Shown here one piece after another: positions 11,074 to 20,338 of a DNA stretch of 64,000 nt (positions are counted from its first letter, which is position 1; each line of letters opens with the position of its first letter). A program made the position numbers and the translations under genes. Below the pieces are notes generated by a model that did no database searches, was not told where the DNA came from, and saw only the letters and a list, made by a program, of their open reading frames with translations. Location of the stretch: contig NZ_CP089975.1 of the NCBI RefSeq assembly GCF_029581575.1, positions 1,860,001 to 1,924,000 of the forward strand. Reading direction: 5' to 3'. The DNA comes from Moraxella nasibovis (GTDB taxonomy: Bacteria; Pseudomonadota; Gammaproteobacteria; Pseudomonadales; Moraxellaceae).

Positions 11074-11115
11074 ATAAACTTATCCCAAACAATAATAAAT
11101 TTATCCCAAACAATA
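11074..11115 (+). repeat. Two tandem 21 bp units upstream of bro
   Basis: The unit ATAAACTTATCCCAAACAATA (11074-11094) is followed at once by a second copy (11095-11115) with a single C-to-T change. The pair ends just before the ribosome site (AAAAGGAGATAATG) of bro. The reported promoter difference between M. catarrhalis bro-1 and bro-2 strains is a 21 bp deletion. Loss of one of these units would produce exactly that; the present allele with two units therefore looks like the undeleted, BRO-1-like form. Confidence 0.85.
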
Positions 11116-11125
11116 AAAGGAGATA

Positions 11126-12070
11126 ATGATGCAACGCCGTCATTTTTTACAAAAAACCTTATTGGCACTACCTATTATTTTTTCTGGCAATTTATTAACT
11201 GGATGTAAAACGAATTTATCTGATGATTATTTGCCCGATGATAAGATAACAAACAATCCAAATTTATTACAAAATAAATTAAAAGAGATATTGCCAATTT
11301 GGGAAAATAAATTTAATGCCAAAATTGGTATGACGATTATTGCTGACAATGGTGAACTATCCAGTCATCGTGGTAATGAATATTTTCCTGTTAATAGTAC
11401 CATTAAAGCCTTTATTGCAAGTCATATATTATTACTTGTAGATAAAGAAAAATTGGATTTAAACGAAAAAATCATCATTAAAGAAAGCGATTTGATAGAA
11501 TATTCTCCTGTCTGTAAAAAATACTTTGATGAGAATAAACCAATTTCTATTAGTGAATTGTGCGAAGCTACCATAACACTGAGTGATAATGGTTCTGCTA
11601 ATATCTTGTTGGATAAAATTGGGGGTTTGACTGCATTCAATCAATTTTTGAAAGAGATTGGGGCGGATATGGTGCTGGCAAATAATGAGCCTTTATTAAA
11701 TCGCTCACATTATGGTGAAACCAGTGATACCGCAAAACCAATTCCTTACACAAAAAGCCTAAAAGCACTGATTGTAGGCAATATCCTATCCAATCAAAGC
11801 AAAGAACAGTTGATAACTTGGCTTATCAATGATAAAGTTGCTGATAATTTATTGAGAAAATATTTACCAAAAAATTGGCGAATTGGCGACAAAACAGGCA
11901 CAGGTAGTGAATCAAAAAATATCATTGCTGTGATTTGGAATGAAAATAATAAACCTTATTTTATCAGCCTATTTATCACCCAGCCCCATGATGGTAAATC
12001 CCTTGATTTTAAAAATCAAAAAGATGAAATAATGGCACAAATTGGTAAAGAAATTTATCCATTTTTATAA
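11126..12070 (+). CDS. bro: BRO-type class A beta-lactamase (Tat lipoprotein)
   Basis: The 314-residue protein is a serine beta-lactamase. Visible motifs are STIK (91-94, nucleophile and lysine), SDN (153-155), an omega-loop EPLLN (188-192) and KTG (256-258). The N-terminus has a twin-arginine motif (RRHFLQK) and a lipobox ending at Cys27 (LLTGC), in line with reports that BRO is exported by Tat and lipidated. The sequence agrees with what I recall of M. catarrhalis BRO enzymes. The gene is clearly more AT-rich than gatA and gatB, and it splits the gat operon, both signs of lateral acquisition. It may be co-transcribed with gatCAB. BRO-1 versus BRO-2 cannot be settled from memory alone. Confidence 0.93.
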   Translation: MMQRRHFLQKTLLALPIIFSGNLLTGCKTNLSDDYLPDDKITNNPNLLQNKLKEILPIWENKFNAKIGMTIIADNGELSSHRGNEYFPVNSTIKAFIASHILLLVDKEKLDLNEKIIIKESDLIEYSPVCKKYFDENKPISISELCEATITLSDNGSANILLDKIGGLTAFNQFLKEIGADMVLANNEPLLNRSHYGETSDTAKPIPYTKSLKALIVGNILSNQSKEQLITWLINDKVADNLLRKYLPKNWRIGDKTGTGSESKNIIAVIWNENNKPYFISLFITQPHDGKSLDFKNQKDEIMAQIGKEIYPFL

Positions 12071-12103
12071 CCCATTAAATTTTTATAGTTAATAGGAAAA
12101 TTT

Positions 12104-13573
12104 ATGACTAACCAAGCCCCCCTAATTGACGGCTATGAAGTTGTCATCGGCATTGAAATCCATTGCCAATTAAACACCGCCACCAAAATTTTCTCCCCTG
12201 CCAGTACCGAATTTGGGCAAGAACCCAACACCCAAGCCAACATCATTGATTTGGCAATGCCGGGGGTGTTGCCTGTCCTAAATGCCGAAGTTGTTGAAAA
12301 AGCGGTAAAATTTGGACTTGGCGTCAATGCCCAAATCGGACAAATGAACGCCTTTGACCGCAAAAACTACTTCTACCCCGACCTACCCAAAGGCTACCAA
12401 ACTTCACAAATGGCACACCCAATCGTGGGGCAAGGCTACATCGACATTTTGGTGAACGCAGGGACAAAAAACGAATACACCAAACGCATTGGCATTACCC
12501 GTGCCCACCTTGAAGAAGACGCAGGCAAATCGGTGCACGATGCCGTGCCACAGATGACGGGCGTGGACTTAAACCGTGCTGGCACGCCACTCATTGAAAT
12601 CGTCTCTGAGCCTGACATTCGCTCGGCGGACGAAGCGGTTGCCTATGTCAAGACCATTCACGAGCTGGTTACTTGGCTTGGCATTAGTGATGCGATTATG
12701 GCGGAAGGCTCTTTTCGTGCCGACATCAATGTCTCGGTACATAAACCCAACACGCCCTTTGGCACTCGCTGTGAGCTTAAAAACCTAAACTCGTTTCGCT
12801 TTATTGAGCGGGCTATAAAAAGTGAAATTGAACGCCAAATTGACCTAATTGAAGACGGCGGTAAAGTGGTGCAAGCCACTCGCCTATACGACCCCGAAAA
12901 AGACGAAACTCGGGCAATGCGAACCAAAGAAGAAGCCAACGATTATCGCTATTTCCCTTGCCCTGATTTGCTCCCTGTGATGATTTCTGATGAATCGTTG
13001 CAAGCCATTAAAGACAAAATGCCAGAACTCCCCAGCGTGCGAAAAGAACGCTTTGTGAGCGAACTTGGCTTATCGGCTTATGATGCCAATGTATTAAATG
13101 GTAGCCGAGAATTGTCCGATTATTTCTTAGCAGTGGTAGAAAAAATCGGTAAAAATAATGCCAAAATCGGGGCAAACTGGATTATGGGTGATTTATTGGG
13201 TTCATTAAATAAAAATGAACTCACCATTGATAAATCACCAATCAATGCCGAACGCTTGGCGGGGTTAATTGCCCGTATTTTAGATAATACCATTAGTGGT
13301 AAAATCGCCAAAGAAGTGTTTAATTATCTTTGGGAATCTGATAAAACCGCCGATGAAATCATTGCCGAGAAAGGCTTAAAACAGACGACCGACACAGGGG
13401 CGATTGAAGCCATTATCGTCGAGGTGCTTGCTAATAATCAAGCAATGGTTGATGAATATAAAGGCGGAAAAGAAAAAGCCTTTAATGGACTTGTCGGACA
13501 AGTAATGAAAGCAAGTAAAGGTAAAGCCAATCCTGCACAGGTGAATGAATTGTTGAAGAAGTTGATTGGTTAA
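12104..13573 (+). CDS. gatB: Asp-tRNA(Asn)/Glu-tRNA(Gln) amidotransferase subunit B
   Basis: The 489-residue protein begins with [15 protein letters not shown] and has the GatB cradle domain with [18 protein letters not shown] and the HLEEDAGKS kinase-like motif, followed by the helical/YqeY tail domain that contacts tRNA. It catalyses phosphorylation and transamidation of misacylated tRNA with GatA and GatC. It is separated from gatA by the bro insertion, and a strong hairpin terminator follows at 13579-13616. Confidence 0.97.
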   Translation: MTNQAPLIDGYEVVIGIEIHCQLNTATKIFSPASTEFGQEPNTQANIIDLAMPGVLPVLNAEVVEKAVKFGLGVNAQIGQMNAFDRKNYFYPDLPKGYQTSQMAHPIVGQGYIDILVNAGTKNEYTKRIGITRAHLEEDAGKSVHDAVPQMTGVDLNRAGTPLIEIVSEPDIRSADEAVAYVKTIHELVTWLGISDAIMAEGSFRADINVSVHKPNTPFGTRCELKNLNSFRFIERAIKSEIERQIDLIEDGGKVVQATRLYDPEKDETRAMRTKEEANDYRYFPCPDLLPVMISDESLQAIKDKMPELPSVRKERFVSELGLSAYDANVLNGSRELSDYFLAVVEKIGKNNAKIGANWIMGDLLGSLNKNELTIDKSPINAERLAGLIARILDNTISGKIAKEVFNYLWESDKTADEIIAEKGLKQTTDTGAIEAIIVEVLANNQAMVDEYKGGKEKAFNGLVGQVMKASKGKANPAQVNELLKKLIG

Positions 13574-13578
13574 TAAAT

Positions 13579-13616
13579 AAGCCCCAAATATCGGTTGGTG
13601 TTTGGGGCTTATTTTA
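13579..13616 (+). terminator. gatB terminator
   Basis: A 10 bp stem (AAGCCCCAAA paired with TTTGGGGCTT), loop of 12 nt, is followed by ATTTTAT. The same sequence, starting with the last gatB codons (ATT GGT TAA), recurs at about 14157-14206 after the next gene. Confidence 0.8.
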
Positions 13617-13627
13617 TAGGAGTAACA

Positions 13628-14152
13628 ATGATTGATATTGCAAAAGTAACCCAACATTTTAAGAAACCAGAACTCTATCTTTCAAACAGTTTTTTAAAAA
13701 TATATTGTGCAAATGAAATAACAAATTGTGATAGTGGACATATTATCTATTGTCAAATGAATTGTCATTATTTTGACCTAGAAACAAATATTTATCTTAT
13801 TCTTAAATCTTGTGAAAACTTTTTACAATCATCGCCTACTTGGTTTGATTATTATAGATTTAAGGAAGGCTATCCATTAAAATTAAGCAATTATATCAAT
13901 GAAGCCATTCAAGAAATTCAAAGTTCAGAAAATCAAACCAACAATCATCATTTATTACAACAAATTTTAAAAGGTCAACTAGAAAAACTAAATGGAGTTG
14001 CTAAAATTTATACCTTTGAATTAAACCGAGAAAAATTTAGAAGTGCTATTTTAGACCAAATACAAGACCCGATTGACGGATTATCCAAATTGATATTTTG
14101 GATAGATAAAGATGAAAATATTCATTTTTTATGGGTGCGTGAAAGCAGGTAG
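13628..14152 (+). CDS. AT-rich orphan protein of unknown function
   Basis: I do not recognise this 174-residue protein. The start at 13628 is chosen because TAGGAGTAACA gives a good ribosome site; an in-frame upstream extension to 13595 would lie inside the gatB terminator. It has no signal peptide or membrane segment and is rich in Asn, Ile and aromatic residues. It ends IFWIDKDENIHFLWVRESR. The strong AT bias against gatB and its position after a duplicated terminator suggest an acquired gene. Small AT-rich orphan genes in such positions can be immunity proteins, but nothing here proves it. Confidence 0.7.
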   Translation: MIDIAKVTQHFKKPELYLSNSFLKIYCANEITNCDSGHIIYCQMNCHYFDLETNIYLILKSCENFLQSSPTWFDYYRFKEGYPLKLSNYINEAIQEIQSSENQTNNHHLLQQILKGQLEKLNGVAKIYTFELNREKFRSAILDQIQDPIDGLSKLIFWIDKDENIHFLWVRESR

Positions 14153-14156
14153 TAAA

Positions 14157-14206
14157 ATTGGTTAATAAAATAAGCCCCAAATATCGGTTGGTGTTTGGGG
14201 CTTATT
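14157..14206 (+). repeat. Duplicate of the gatB 3' end and terminator
   Basis: This stretch repeats 13565-13614 almost base for base (one extra A), including the last codons of gatB (ATT GGT TAA) and the AAGCCCCAAA/TTTGGGGCTT hairpin. It acts as the terminator of the 13628 gene and lies just ahead of the ribosome site of the next gene. It marks a duplication that arose when the intervening gene was inserted (inference). Confidence 0.85.
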
Positions 14207-14220
14207 ATAAGGGTAAAAAA

Positions 14221-14940
14221 ATGCCAAGCAAAAAATTTTTCCAATCCAATGATAAATTGCCACAATTTTTATCATTTGATTTTTCCGAATATCAAATTTA
14301 TCCAAAATTTCAAAACAATAATCTATCATTTTATGATTATTATTTAGCACTTGCCAACATTATTCCGCATAATTTTGAAAGTTATGCAATTTGTTTACAC
14401 CCGATTGGTTATTATCAAAATGAGCAATACATAGAACCAAAAATCAATAACAGAAAGTCAATATTTAAAGCATTTGAAATTTCGGTAAATGATGAGATAA
14501 ACTTAGATTATTTATGTGATTTGGAAAGCGAATTATTCCAAAAATATAGCTCACTACTTTACACTTCAAATGGCGATTGTTCTGATGTGCAATTTAATTT
14601 TATGATAAATACTTTAAAAAATTTGGTTGATAATGAAATTTACTATTATTATGAACTTTTAAAAATTATTAGTTATTCAGAATACGATTATAGCAAAATA
14701 TCCGAGCTATTATTTAAAGGCGAAATATTAACTCATCAAGAATTACAACAACATTCAAAAATATCCACACAACCAACTATATTATTTGATGATAGTGAAA
14801 AATGGGTGATTGCAACTGATTATGATACCCCTTATACATTTATTGGTGGAGAAAAATATTTTGTAGAGAAGTTTTTAAATAGTGAATATGATATTTATCC
14901 AATCACACCAAAATACCAATGGGTTAAGAAATATGATTAA
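14221..14940 (+). CDS. AT-rich orphan protein of unknown function
   Basis: The start at 14221 follows AAGGG with an 8-base gap; reading further upstream enters the duplicated gatB terminator. The 239-residue protein is soluble, very rich in Asn, Tyr and Phe, and carries segments such as SYAICLHPIGYYQNEQ and ILFDDSEKWVIATDYDTPYT. I cannot assign a family; a weak resemblance to uncharacterised immunity-type or DUF2711-like proteins is only an impression. It and the 13628 gene are both placed behind the same hairpin, so they look like a two-gene accessory insertion next to gatB. Confidence 0.7.
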   Translation: MPSKKFFQSNDKLPQFLSFDFSEYQIYPKFQNNNLSFYDYYLALANIIPHNFESYAICLHPIGYYQNEQYIEPKINNRKSIFKAFEISVNDEINLDYLCDLESELFQKYSSLLYTSNGDCSDVQFNFMINTLKNLVDNEIYYYYELLKIISYSEYDYSKISELLFKGEILTHQELQQHSKISTQPTILFDDSEKWVIATDYDTPYTFIGGEKYFVEKFLNSEYDIYPITPKYQWVKKYD

Positions 14941-15064
14941 TTTGGTGCGTAATACACACCTTGCCACCAACCATTTTTGTTTTCAATAAATGGACATATG
15001 CCAGTTATCCACTTGCATTTTGATAAAAATTATCTTGTGGTGATTTTATTGTCCCTTAAACACC

Positions 15065-15508
15065 CTATCCCCAAACATAAAAAAACACCAAGCCCAATAA
15101 CATCACGCCAAGCCCGATATATTTATGCACGCCAAGCGGACGCACAGGCATTTGAATGAGTCCAAAATAATCAATCGCCATACCTGCAATGAGCTGCCCC
15201 AAGATAATCAAAAACGCCATATTCACCAGTCCAATCTTGGGTGCCAAAAAAGCTGTGGCAAACACAAATACCGCACCAATTGCTCCACCAATCCACCGCC
15301 ACCAAGCCTGCCCTGCCGCATTTTGAGCCACGCTGTGCCAATCACCCTGCCAAAGCATGACAATCCCTAAACACAGCGTACCAATCGCAAACGAGAAAAA
15401 CGCCGCCGCCAATGGCTGACCGCCAAGCCCCACCGCAAGGCGTGAGTTAATCGCTGCTTGCGTGGCAACACCCATACCAATGCCAAACGCCATCAAAAAA
15501 TACCACAT
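15065..15508 (-). CDS. DMT-family transporter (DUF606/YdcZ-like)
   Basis: The 147-residue protein has about five hydrophobic helices and begins MWYFLMAFGIGMGVATQAAINSRLA, typical of the short DUF606 (YdcZ) members of the drug/metabolite transporter superfamily. Members of this size usually act as dimers; the substrate is unknown. It lies downstream of ahpF on the same strand but beyond a strong terminator, so it is probably a separate unit. Confidence 0.85.
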   Translation of the reverse strand: MWYFLMAFGIGMGVATQAAINSRLAVGLGGQPLAAAFFSFAIGTLCLGIVMLWQGDWHSVAQNAAGQAWWRWIGGAIGAVFVFATAFLAPKIGLVNMAFLIILGQLIAGMAIDYFGLIQMPVRPLGVHKYIGLGVMLLGLVFFYVWG

Positions 15509-15528
15509 AAATCATCTCTTAGCACACA

Positions 15529-15565
15529 AATAAAAAAACACACTTTAAAAAGCGTGTTTTTTTAT
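15529..15565 (-). terminator. ahpF terminator
   Basis: The stem AATAAAAAAACAC paired with GTGTTTTTTTATT, with a 12 nt loop, lies just after the ahpF stop on the minus strand. Its T-rich arms allow termination in either direction. Confidence 0.75.
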
Positions 15566-15576
15566 TTTATCACAAA

Positions 15577-17133
15577 TTAAGAATTCATCATCAGATATTC
15601 AAAGGCAGACAGACCAGCTTTTGAACCCTCGCCCATGGCGATATTGATTTGCTTATAAGGCACGGTCGTGACATCACCACAGGCGAAAATGCCCGCTTTA
15701 CTGGTGCGACACTTAGCATCAATCTCAATCTCGCCTTGTGGTGTGATGTTCACCAAGCCTTTGACCACATCAGAGCTTGGCACAAGACCAATCTGCACAA
15801 ATACCGCATTTAATGGCAAGGTTACATTTTCGCCAGACACTCGATCTTGGTAGATAAGGCTATCCACTTTACCGCCGTTTGCAGTAATTTCTGTCGTGGC
15901 GGCGTTTTTGATGATGGTGATGTTGTCTTTGGCTTCGGCTTTGTCAATCAACACTTGGTCGGCACGCAGTTTGTCGCCAAATTCTAGCACGGTAACATGC
16001 TCAACAATACCCGCCAAATCAAGTGCTGCTTCCACGCCCGAGTTACCACCGCCGATGACCGCCACAGGCTTGCCTTTAAAGAAAGGACCATCGCAGTGTG
16101 GGCAGTACGCCACGCCATTACCAATATTCTCATCTTCGCCTTTGACACCCAGCTTACGCCATTTCGCCCCTGTTGCGATGATCAGCGTGCGTGAAGTCCA
16201 GCTTGCGCCTGTGTTTAGGGTAACTTGATAACCGCCTTTGACTTCTTCAATGCTTGACACGCTCACATGCTCTTTGACCGTGATGGCGTATTCTTTGATG
16301 TGCGTGGTAAGGTTGCTTGCCAGAGTGTTGCCGTTGGTCAGTGGCACAGAGATTAAGTTTTCGATGTCTTGGGTGTCTTTGACTTGTCCGCCGATACGGT
16401 CAGCCACCAGTGCCACTCTTAGACCTTTACGAGCGGTATAAATCGCTGCTGCACTGCCCGCAGGACCACCGCCGATGACAGTAACATCCTGGGTTTCAAG
16501 CTGTTCTACCACGCCTTCGGCAAGCAGGTCAGGATATTCAGCTTGCAATTTGTCAATGATACGAGCGGTATCCACCTTACCGTTCAAAAATGGCTTACCG
16601 TTCAAAAATACCGCAGGCACGCCCTGAATGTTTTTCTCTTCTACAAGCTCAGGGAACACACCACCGTCAATCATTTCATTTTCAATGTCGCCATTTAATA
16701 GGGCAAATTGGTTCAAGGCTTGCACGACATCAGGACAGTTGTGGCAAGACAACGACACGAAAGTTTGGAATCTTAAGGGCTTTTGAATGCGTTTGACCAA
16801 GTCTTGAATGCCTTCGTCTAGTTTTAGTGTATGACCGCCCGCCTGCAAAATCGCCAAAATCAGCGAAGTAAATTCATGACCACCTGGAATGCCACTAAAA
16901 ACAATGCCCGTATCACGGTTTTCGGTGGCAATCTTAAAGCTCATTGGTGACAAATCGATATCCACCACTGTCTTATCAAAGCCGATTTTATCCGAACAAT
17001 TGGCGATTTGCTCCAAAAAATCCACCAATTCAGCACGCTTGGCGTGTTCGCCTTGACCGATGACCATTTGGATAGGACGAGTCATGTGAGCGCTGTAAGA
17101 TTTGACAGCATCAAGTAGAGATTTATCTAGCAT
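15577..17133 (-). CDS. ahpF: Alkyl hydroperoxide reductase subunit F
   Basis: The 518-residue flavoprotein regenerates AhpC with NAD(P)H. The N-terminal glutaredoxin-like domain has a CxxC pair (SLSCHNCPD, about residue 130). The C-terminal thioredoxin-reductase-like part has an FAD site ([10 protein letters not shown], about 220), the redox pair CPHCDG (about 345), an NAD site ([10 protein letters not shown]) and the closing FAD motif FACGDVT. Length is standard. ahpC lies upstream but is separated by the ydcH-like gene on the other strand, so the two are not one operon here. Confidence 0.96.
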   Translation of the reverse strand: MLDKSLLDAVKSYSAHMTRPIQMVIGQGEHAKRAELVDFLEQIANCSDKIGFDKTVVDIDLSPMSFKIATENRDTGIVFSGIPGGHEFTSLILAILQAGGHTLKLDEGIQDLVKRIQKPLRFQTFVSLSCHNCPDVVQALNQFALLNGDIENEMIDGGVFPELVEEKNIQGVPAVFLNGKPFLNGKVDTARIIDKLQAEYPDLLAEGVVEQLETQDVTVIGGGPAGSAAAIYTARKGLRVALVADRIGGQVKDTQDIENLISVPLTNGNTLASNLTTHIKEYAITVKEHVSVSSIEEVKGGYQVTLNTGASWTSRTLIIATGAKWRKLGVKGEDENIGNGVAYCPHCDGPFFKGKPVAVIGGGNSGVEAALDLAGIVEHVTVLEFGDKLRADQVLIDKAEAKDNITIIKNAATTEITANGGKVDSLIYQDRVSGENVTLPLNAVFVQIGLVPSSDVVKGLVNITPQGEIEIDAKCRTSKAGIFACGDVTTVPYKQINIAMGEGSKAGLSAFEYLMMNS

Positions 17134-17432
17134 GTTTTTACCTTTTATTGATTATTGAGCCGTGCAGACCGCACTAAGCGGCTTAAATAACGATTGAAAC
17201 AGCGTCTTAAATTTAGTGAAATTTGATTTTATTATTTTTATTATAAAGACAGTAGCACGAAATGAAAAATTAAGAATTTTAAAGACTAAGATTGTTAAAG
17301 CTCAACGATTGCACACACAGTGGCGCTTTTTGTTATTTTATCACTTGCCACTTGCGAAGTAGCGGCATTCTTGGTAAGATAATCATGAAGCCACTGAATG
17401 TGGTAATTTGTAACCGTTTAAGGAGAATTTTC

Positions 17433-17654
17433 ATGTTCCCAGAATATCGTGAACTCATCACCAAACTAAAAACAGAAAACGACCTACATTTTGTCAAACT
17501 ATTTGATGCGCATAACGACCTTGATGAAGAAATCAATAATCTTGAAAATGACCCAGTGGCGCACACCAGCCGCAGCGAAGAAATCGAAGGTCTAAAACGC
17601 AAGAAATTGGCACTAAAAGACGAACTTTATCAATATCTACAAACCAAAGCATAA
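17433..17654 (+). CDS. YdcH family (DUF465) small coiled-coil protein
   Basis: The 73-residue product begins MFPEYRELITKLKTENDLHF and continues as charged helical sequence (EEINNLENDPVAHTS, EEIEGLKRKKLALKDELYQ), characteristic of the DUF465/YdcH family of unknown role. The ATG at 17433 has a strong AGGAG at 17421; the upstream in-frame extension was rejected. A hairpin terminator follows at 17671-17699. Confidence 0.9.
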   Translation: MFPEYRELITKLKTENDLHFVKLFDAHNDLDEEINNLENDPVAHTSRSEEIEGLKRKKLALKDELYQYLQTKA

Positions 17655-17670
17655 TTCATCGCTTTTTAAG

Positions 17671-17699
17671 ACGCAGGCTCATTTGGGCTTGCGTTTTTT
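17671..17699 (+). terminator. Terminator of the YdcH-like gene
   Basis: ACGCAGGC pairs with GCTTGCGT around a short loop and is followed by TTTTTT. It ends the plus-strand transcript. Confidence 0.7.
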
Positions 17700-17711
17700 A
17701 TTGCCCATCTC

Positions 17712-17743
17712 AAAAAAAAATCGCCCCATTTGGAGCGATTTTT
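17712..17743 (-). terminator. ahpC terminator
   Basis: On the minus strand AAATCGCTCC pairs with GGGGCGATTT around AAAT and runs into eight or more T residues. It lies about 28 bp after the ahpC stop. Confidence 0.8.
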
Positions 17744-17770
17744 AAAGTGGTTTTTAAATCTAATGTTTGA

Positions 17771-18337
17771 TTAGATTTTACCAACCAAGTCAAGGCTTGG
17801 CTTCAAAGTGTCTTGACCTGCTTCCCAAGCTGCTGGGCAAACTTCGCCATCATTGTCACGCACATATTGAGCGGCTTTGACTTTACGGATAAGGTCTTTA
17901 ACAGAACGACCGATGCCCAGATCGTGAATCTCAGCCACTTTGATCAGACCGTCTGGATCTACTAGGAAAGTGCCACGAAGTGCAGCGTGCTGACCTTCAA
18001 TCATCACATTAAAGCCACGAGTGATCGCACCTGTGCCGTCGCCAAGCATTGGGTATTTTACTTTACCGATGGCAGGTGATGCGTCGTGCCATGCTTTGTG
18101 AACAAAATGCGTGTCGGTAGAAACTGCATATACTTCTACGCCCAAACCTTGTAGCTCTTCGTAGTGGTCCGCCATGTCTTCAAGCTCAGTTGGGCAAACG
18201 AAAGTAAAATCGTGTGGGTAAAACATGAATACCGCCCACTTGCCTTTCACATCAGCGCTAGAAATGGTCTTAAACTCACCATTGACAAAAGCTTCGGTGG
18301 TAAATTCTGGAATGTGCTGGTTGATGATCGCAGTCAT
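17771..18337 (-). CDS. ahpC: Alkyl hydroperoxide reductase subunit C (peroxiredoxin)
   Basis: The 188-residue typical 2-Cys peroxiredoxin has the peroxidatic cysteine in FTFVCPTELED (about residue 47) and the resolving cysteine in GEVCPAAWEAG (about 166). It reduces H2O2 and organic peroxides with AhpF. It is divergent from oxyR across 186 bp, so control by OxyR is likely, although I did not find a clean OxyR box. Confidence 0.96.
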   Translation of the reverse strand: MTAIINQHIPEFTTEAFVNGEFKTISSADVKGKWAVFMFYPHDFTFVCPTELEDMADHYEELQGLGVEVYAVSTDTHFVHKAWHDASPAIGKVKYPMLGDGTGAITRGFNVMIEGQHAALRGTFLVDPDGLIKVAEIHDLGIGRSVKDLIRKVKAAQYVRDNDGEVCPAAWEAGQDTLKPSLDLVGKI

Positions 18338-18523
18338 ATGTCACCTCTTATTTAATGGAAATTTATGAAAAACAGCAATCGCTTACTGTTTGCCTTTATC
18401 ATAACAAAAAAGTTGTTTTTATACAGTTAAAACTTTTAATTATCCTGTTTTGTTTTATAAAACTTAGGCTGAACATGGTATAATAAAGCATGACATTTTA
18501 AAGACGCACAAACGGTATTTTTT
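18338..18523. promoter_or_regulatory. ahpC / oxyR divergent promoter region
   Basis: This AT-rich spacer separates ahpC and oxyR. For oxyR an extended -10 TGG TATAAT lies at 18476-18484, about 40 bp before the start codon. The ahpC promoter must lie on the minus strand; no unique match stands out. OxyR commonly binds between ahpC and oxyR in this arrangement, but the four-part ATAG spaced motif is not clear here. Confidence 0.5.
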
Positions 18524-19429
18524 ATGATCACATTACGCCAACTAGAATTTGCACTGGCAGTTGCCAAGCACAAGCATTTCAAACGAGCTGCCGAAGAATG
18601 CAACATCTCGCAGTCTGCCTTAAGCCTTGGCATTGCCGAGCTTGAAAAACAGCTCGACACGCAGATTTTTGAGCGTAATAACAAACAAGTGCTCATCACG
18701 CCCATCGGCGAAGAAATCTTGGACAGAGCTCAGCGAGTGTTCAGCGAAATCAACGATCTGGTCACTCGTGCACACAGCCACCAGACACCGCTGGCTTATC
18801 CGATGACCATCGGCATCATTCCGACTGTCGCACCGTATCTACTGCCAAAGGTTCTGCCCGCCCTAAAAGCACAGCACCCACACTTTGAGCTGTCCATCAC
18901 CGAAAAACAAACCGAACGACTCATCGATCAGGTGCGCTATGGGCACATCGACACCGCCATCATCGCCCTGCCTTATCCTGTGGAGGGTCTGCATACTTTT
19001 GAATTTTGGGCGGAGGATTTTTTTGCCATTTTTCCAAAAGATGCCAGCAATGAGCTTGGGCACATCACCAGCAGCGAGCTGTCAAAGACCAACTTACTAC
19101 TGCTTGGCGAAGGTCATTGCCTGACCGATCAAGTGCTGTCCGTCTGTCAAATGAACAAAAGCGAAATCAAGTCTGGCTTTTCTGACGCAAGCCTAAACAC
19201 CATCATTCAAATGGCACTCTCTGGCATGGGCACGACGCTCGTTCCCAAGATGGCGCTCGACCAGCTCAAAGACGCTCATGACATCACTGCCGTGCCACTG
19301 GCTGAGGCAGGTCCGCACCGTCGATTGGCATTCATCACTCGGCTGAACTATGCGCGCGTCGATGATGTGCGCCTGCTGAGCGATATATTTGGTGAGGCGC
19401 TTAAAAACGACACACAAACCAAAAGCTAA
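18524..19429 (+). CDS. oxyR: Hydrogen peroxide-sensing LysR-type regulator OxyR
   Basis: The 301-residue protein has an N-terminal LysR helix-turn-helix (MITLRQLEFALAVAKHKHFK, then AAEECNISQSALSLGIAELE). The redox pair is visible as GEGHCLTDQVLSVC, matching the C199 and C208 positions of E. coli OxyR. It senses peroxide through disulfide formation and activates antioxidant genes such as ahpC beside it. Length and motifs are normal. Confidence 0.95.
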   Translation: MITLRQLEFALAVAKHKHFKRAAEECNISQSALSLGIAELEKQLDTQIFERNNKQVLITPIGEEILDRAQRVFSEINDLVTRAHSHQTPLAYPMTIGIIPTVAPYLLPKVLPALKAQHPHFELSITEKQTERLIDQVRYGHIDTAIIALPYPVEGLHTFEFWAEDFFAIFPKDASNELGHITSSELSKTNLLLLGEGHCLTDQVLSVCQMNKSEIKSGFSDASLNTIIQMALSGMGTTLVPKMALDQLKDAHDITAVPLAEAGPHRRLAFITRLNYARVDDVRLLSDIFGEALKNDTQTKS

Positions 19430-19446
19430 TCAACCACCCTTACCCT

Positions 19447-20052
19447 TTAAACCACCTTTCCCTTTAAAAGGTCGTGCCATTTTTTATAATCTGGCATGGC
19501 TTTTTTTACTTCCGCCCAAAACAACGGGCTGTGATTGGCATGGATCAGATGGCACAGCTCATGCACGAACACATACTCGGTACATTCATAAGGATATGCC
19601 GCCAGATAGACCGACAGCCATACCCGCCCTTGCCGTGTGTTGCAAGTCCCCCAGCGGGTCGTCATCTTGCGCAGGCGCACCTCATTGGCAGCCCTGCCAA
19701 CAATGGGTTGCCATTTTGCCGTCAGCTGCCCAATCCTTGCTTGTAGCTGCTGTCGGTATATCGCCAGCACAGCCGCCTCGTCATCGGGCAAATCCGCAGG
19801 CTCCCCCCACAAGGTCAAAAGCCGTCTTGATGGTGCGTTAAAGCGGCAGCGCAAGCGTTCATTTGCCTGCACCGCCCAATCAAGGCGCGCATAGACCGCC
19901 ATGATCGCAGCTTTTTCGCTTGCCCAAGCAGGCACGCTGACATGACATTCGTTCAATTTGATGCGAAAATTGATGTTTTTGACACGCTTTTTGGTGATGA
20001 CAAGCTCGATGCCCTGCACAGTAAAGGCTTGCTGTAATTCCGTTAATGTCAT
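19447..20052 (-). CDS. YgjP-like metallopeptidase-domain protein (DUF45)
   Basis: The 201-residue protein carries the zinc motif HELCHLIHANHSPLFW near residue 165, plus TTRWGTCNTRQGRVWLS, the pattern of the YgjP/DUF45 family (M48-like fold, often beside type I restriction genes or housekeeping genes). Its function is not established. It lies just beyond the dnd operon, in the same direction, after a 286 bp AT-rich gap that shows no gene and only a short AACAAC/GTTGTT palindrome near 20245-20257. Confidence 0.85.
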   Translation of the reverse strand: MTLTELQQAFTVQGIELVITKKRVKNINFRIKLNECHVSVPAWASEKAAIMAVYARLDWAVQANERLRCRFNAPSRRLLTLWGEPADLPDDEAAVLAIYRQQLQARIGQLTAKWQPIVGRAANEVRLRKMTTRWGTCNTRQGRVWLSVYLAAYPYECTEYVFVHELCHLIHANHSPLFWAEVKKAMPDYKKWHDLLKGKVV

Positions 20053-20338
20053 GGTCGCTCGTGTTTTTTATTAAAAAACAAACCACAATAACCTACATTG
20101 AAGCCATTCTAGAATTTTTAAACCAGAAAGACATCGTCTGCATAAATATAAAACAATACCAAAAGCATTCTGATTAACGCCTTAAAATAAGTAGCCAATA
20201 TTTTAAACAACAGCGATCTTAATCTCAAATTTTCATTCTAAAACAACAGTTGTTAGTTAAAGTATTGAATTTAGATTGACATTATACATCAAACACCGCC
20301 AAATCAAAATCGTTATCACAACACTAAAAACGCAAAAT

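Noticed and set aside
13595-13627. Upstream start for the orphan gene after gatB
   Set aside because: The region is the gatB terminator hairpin; the ATG at 13628 has TAGGAG at correct distance.
18338-18523. OxyR binding site between ahpC and oxyR
   Set aside because: No arrangement of ATAG/CTAT half-sites with proper spacing was convincing, so only the promoter region was reported.
20053-20338. Attachment site for the dnd island
   Set aside because: No direct repeat shared with the groEL-side boundary (25363-25484) and no tRNA or integrase was found.
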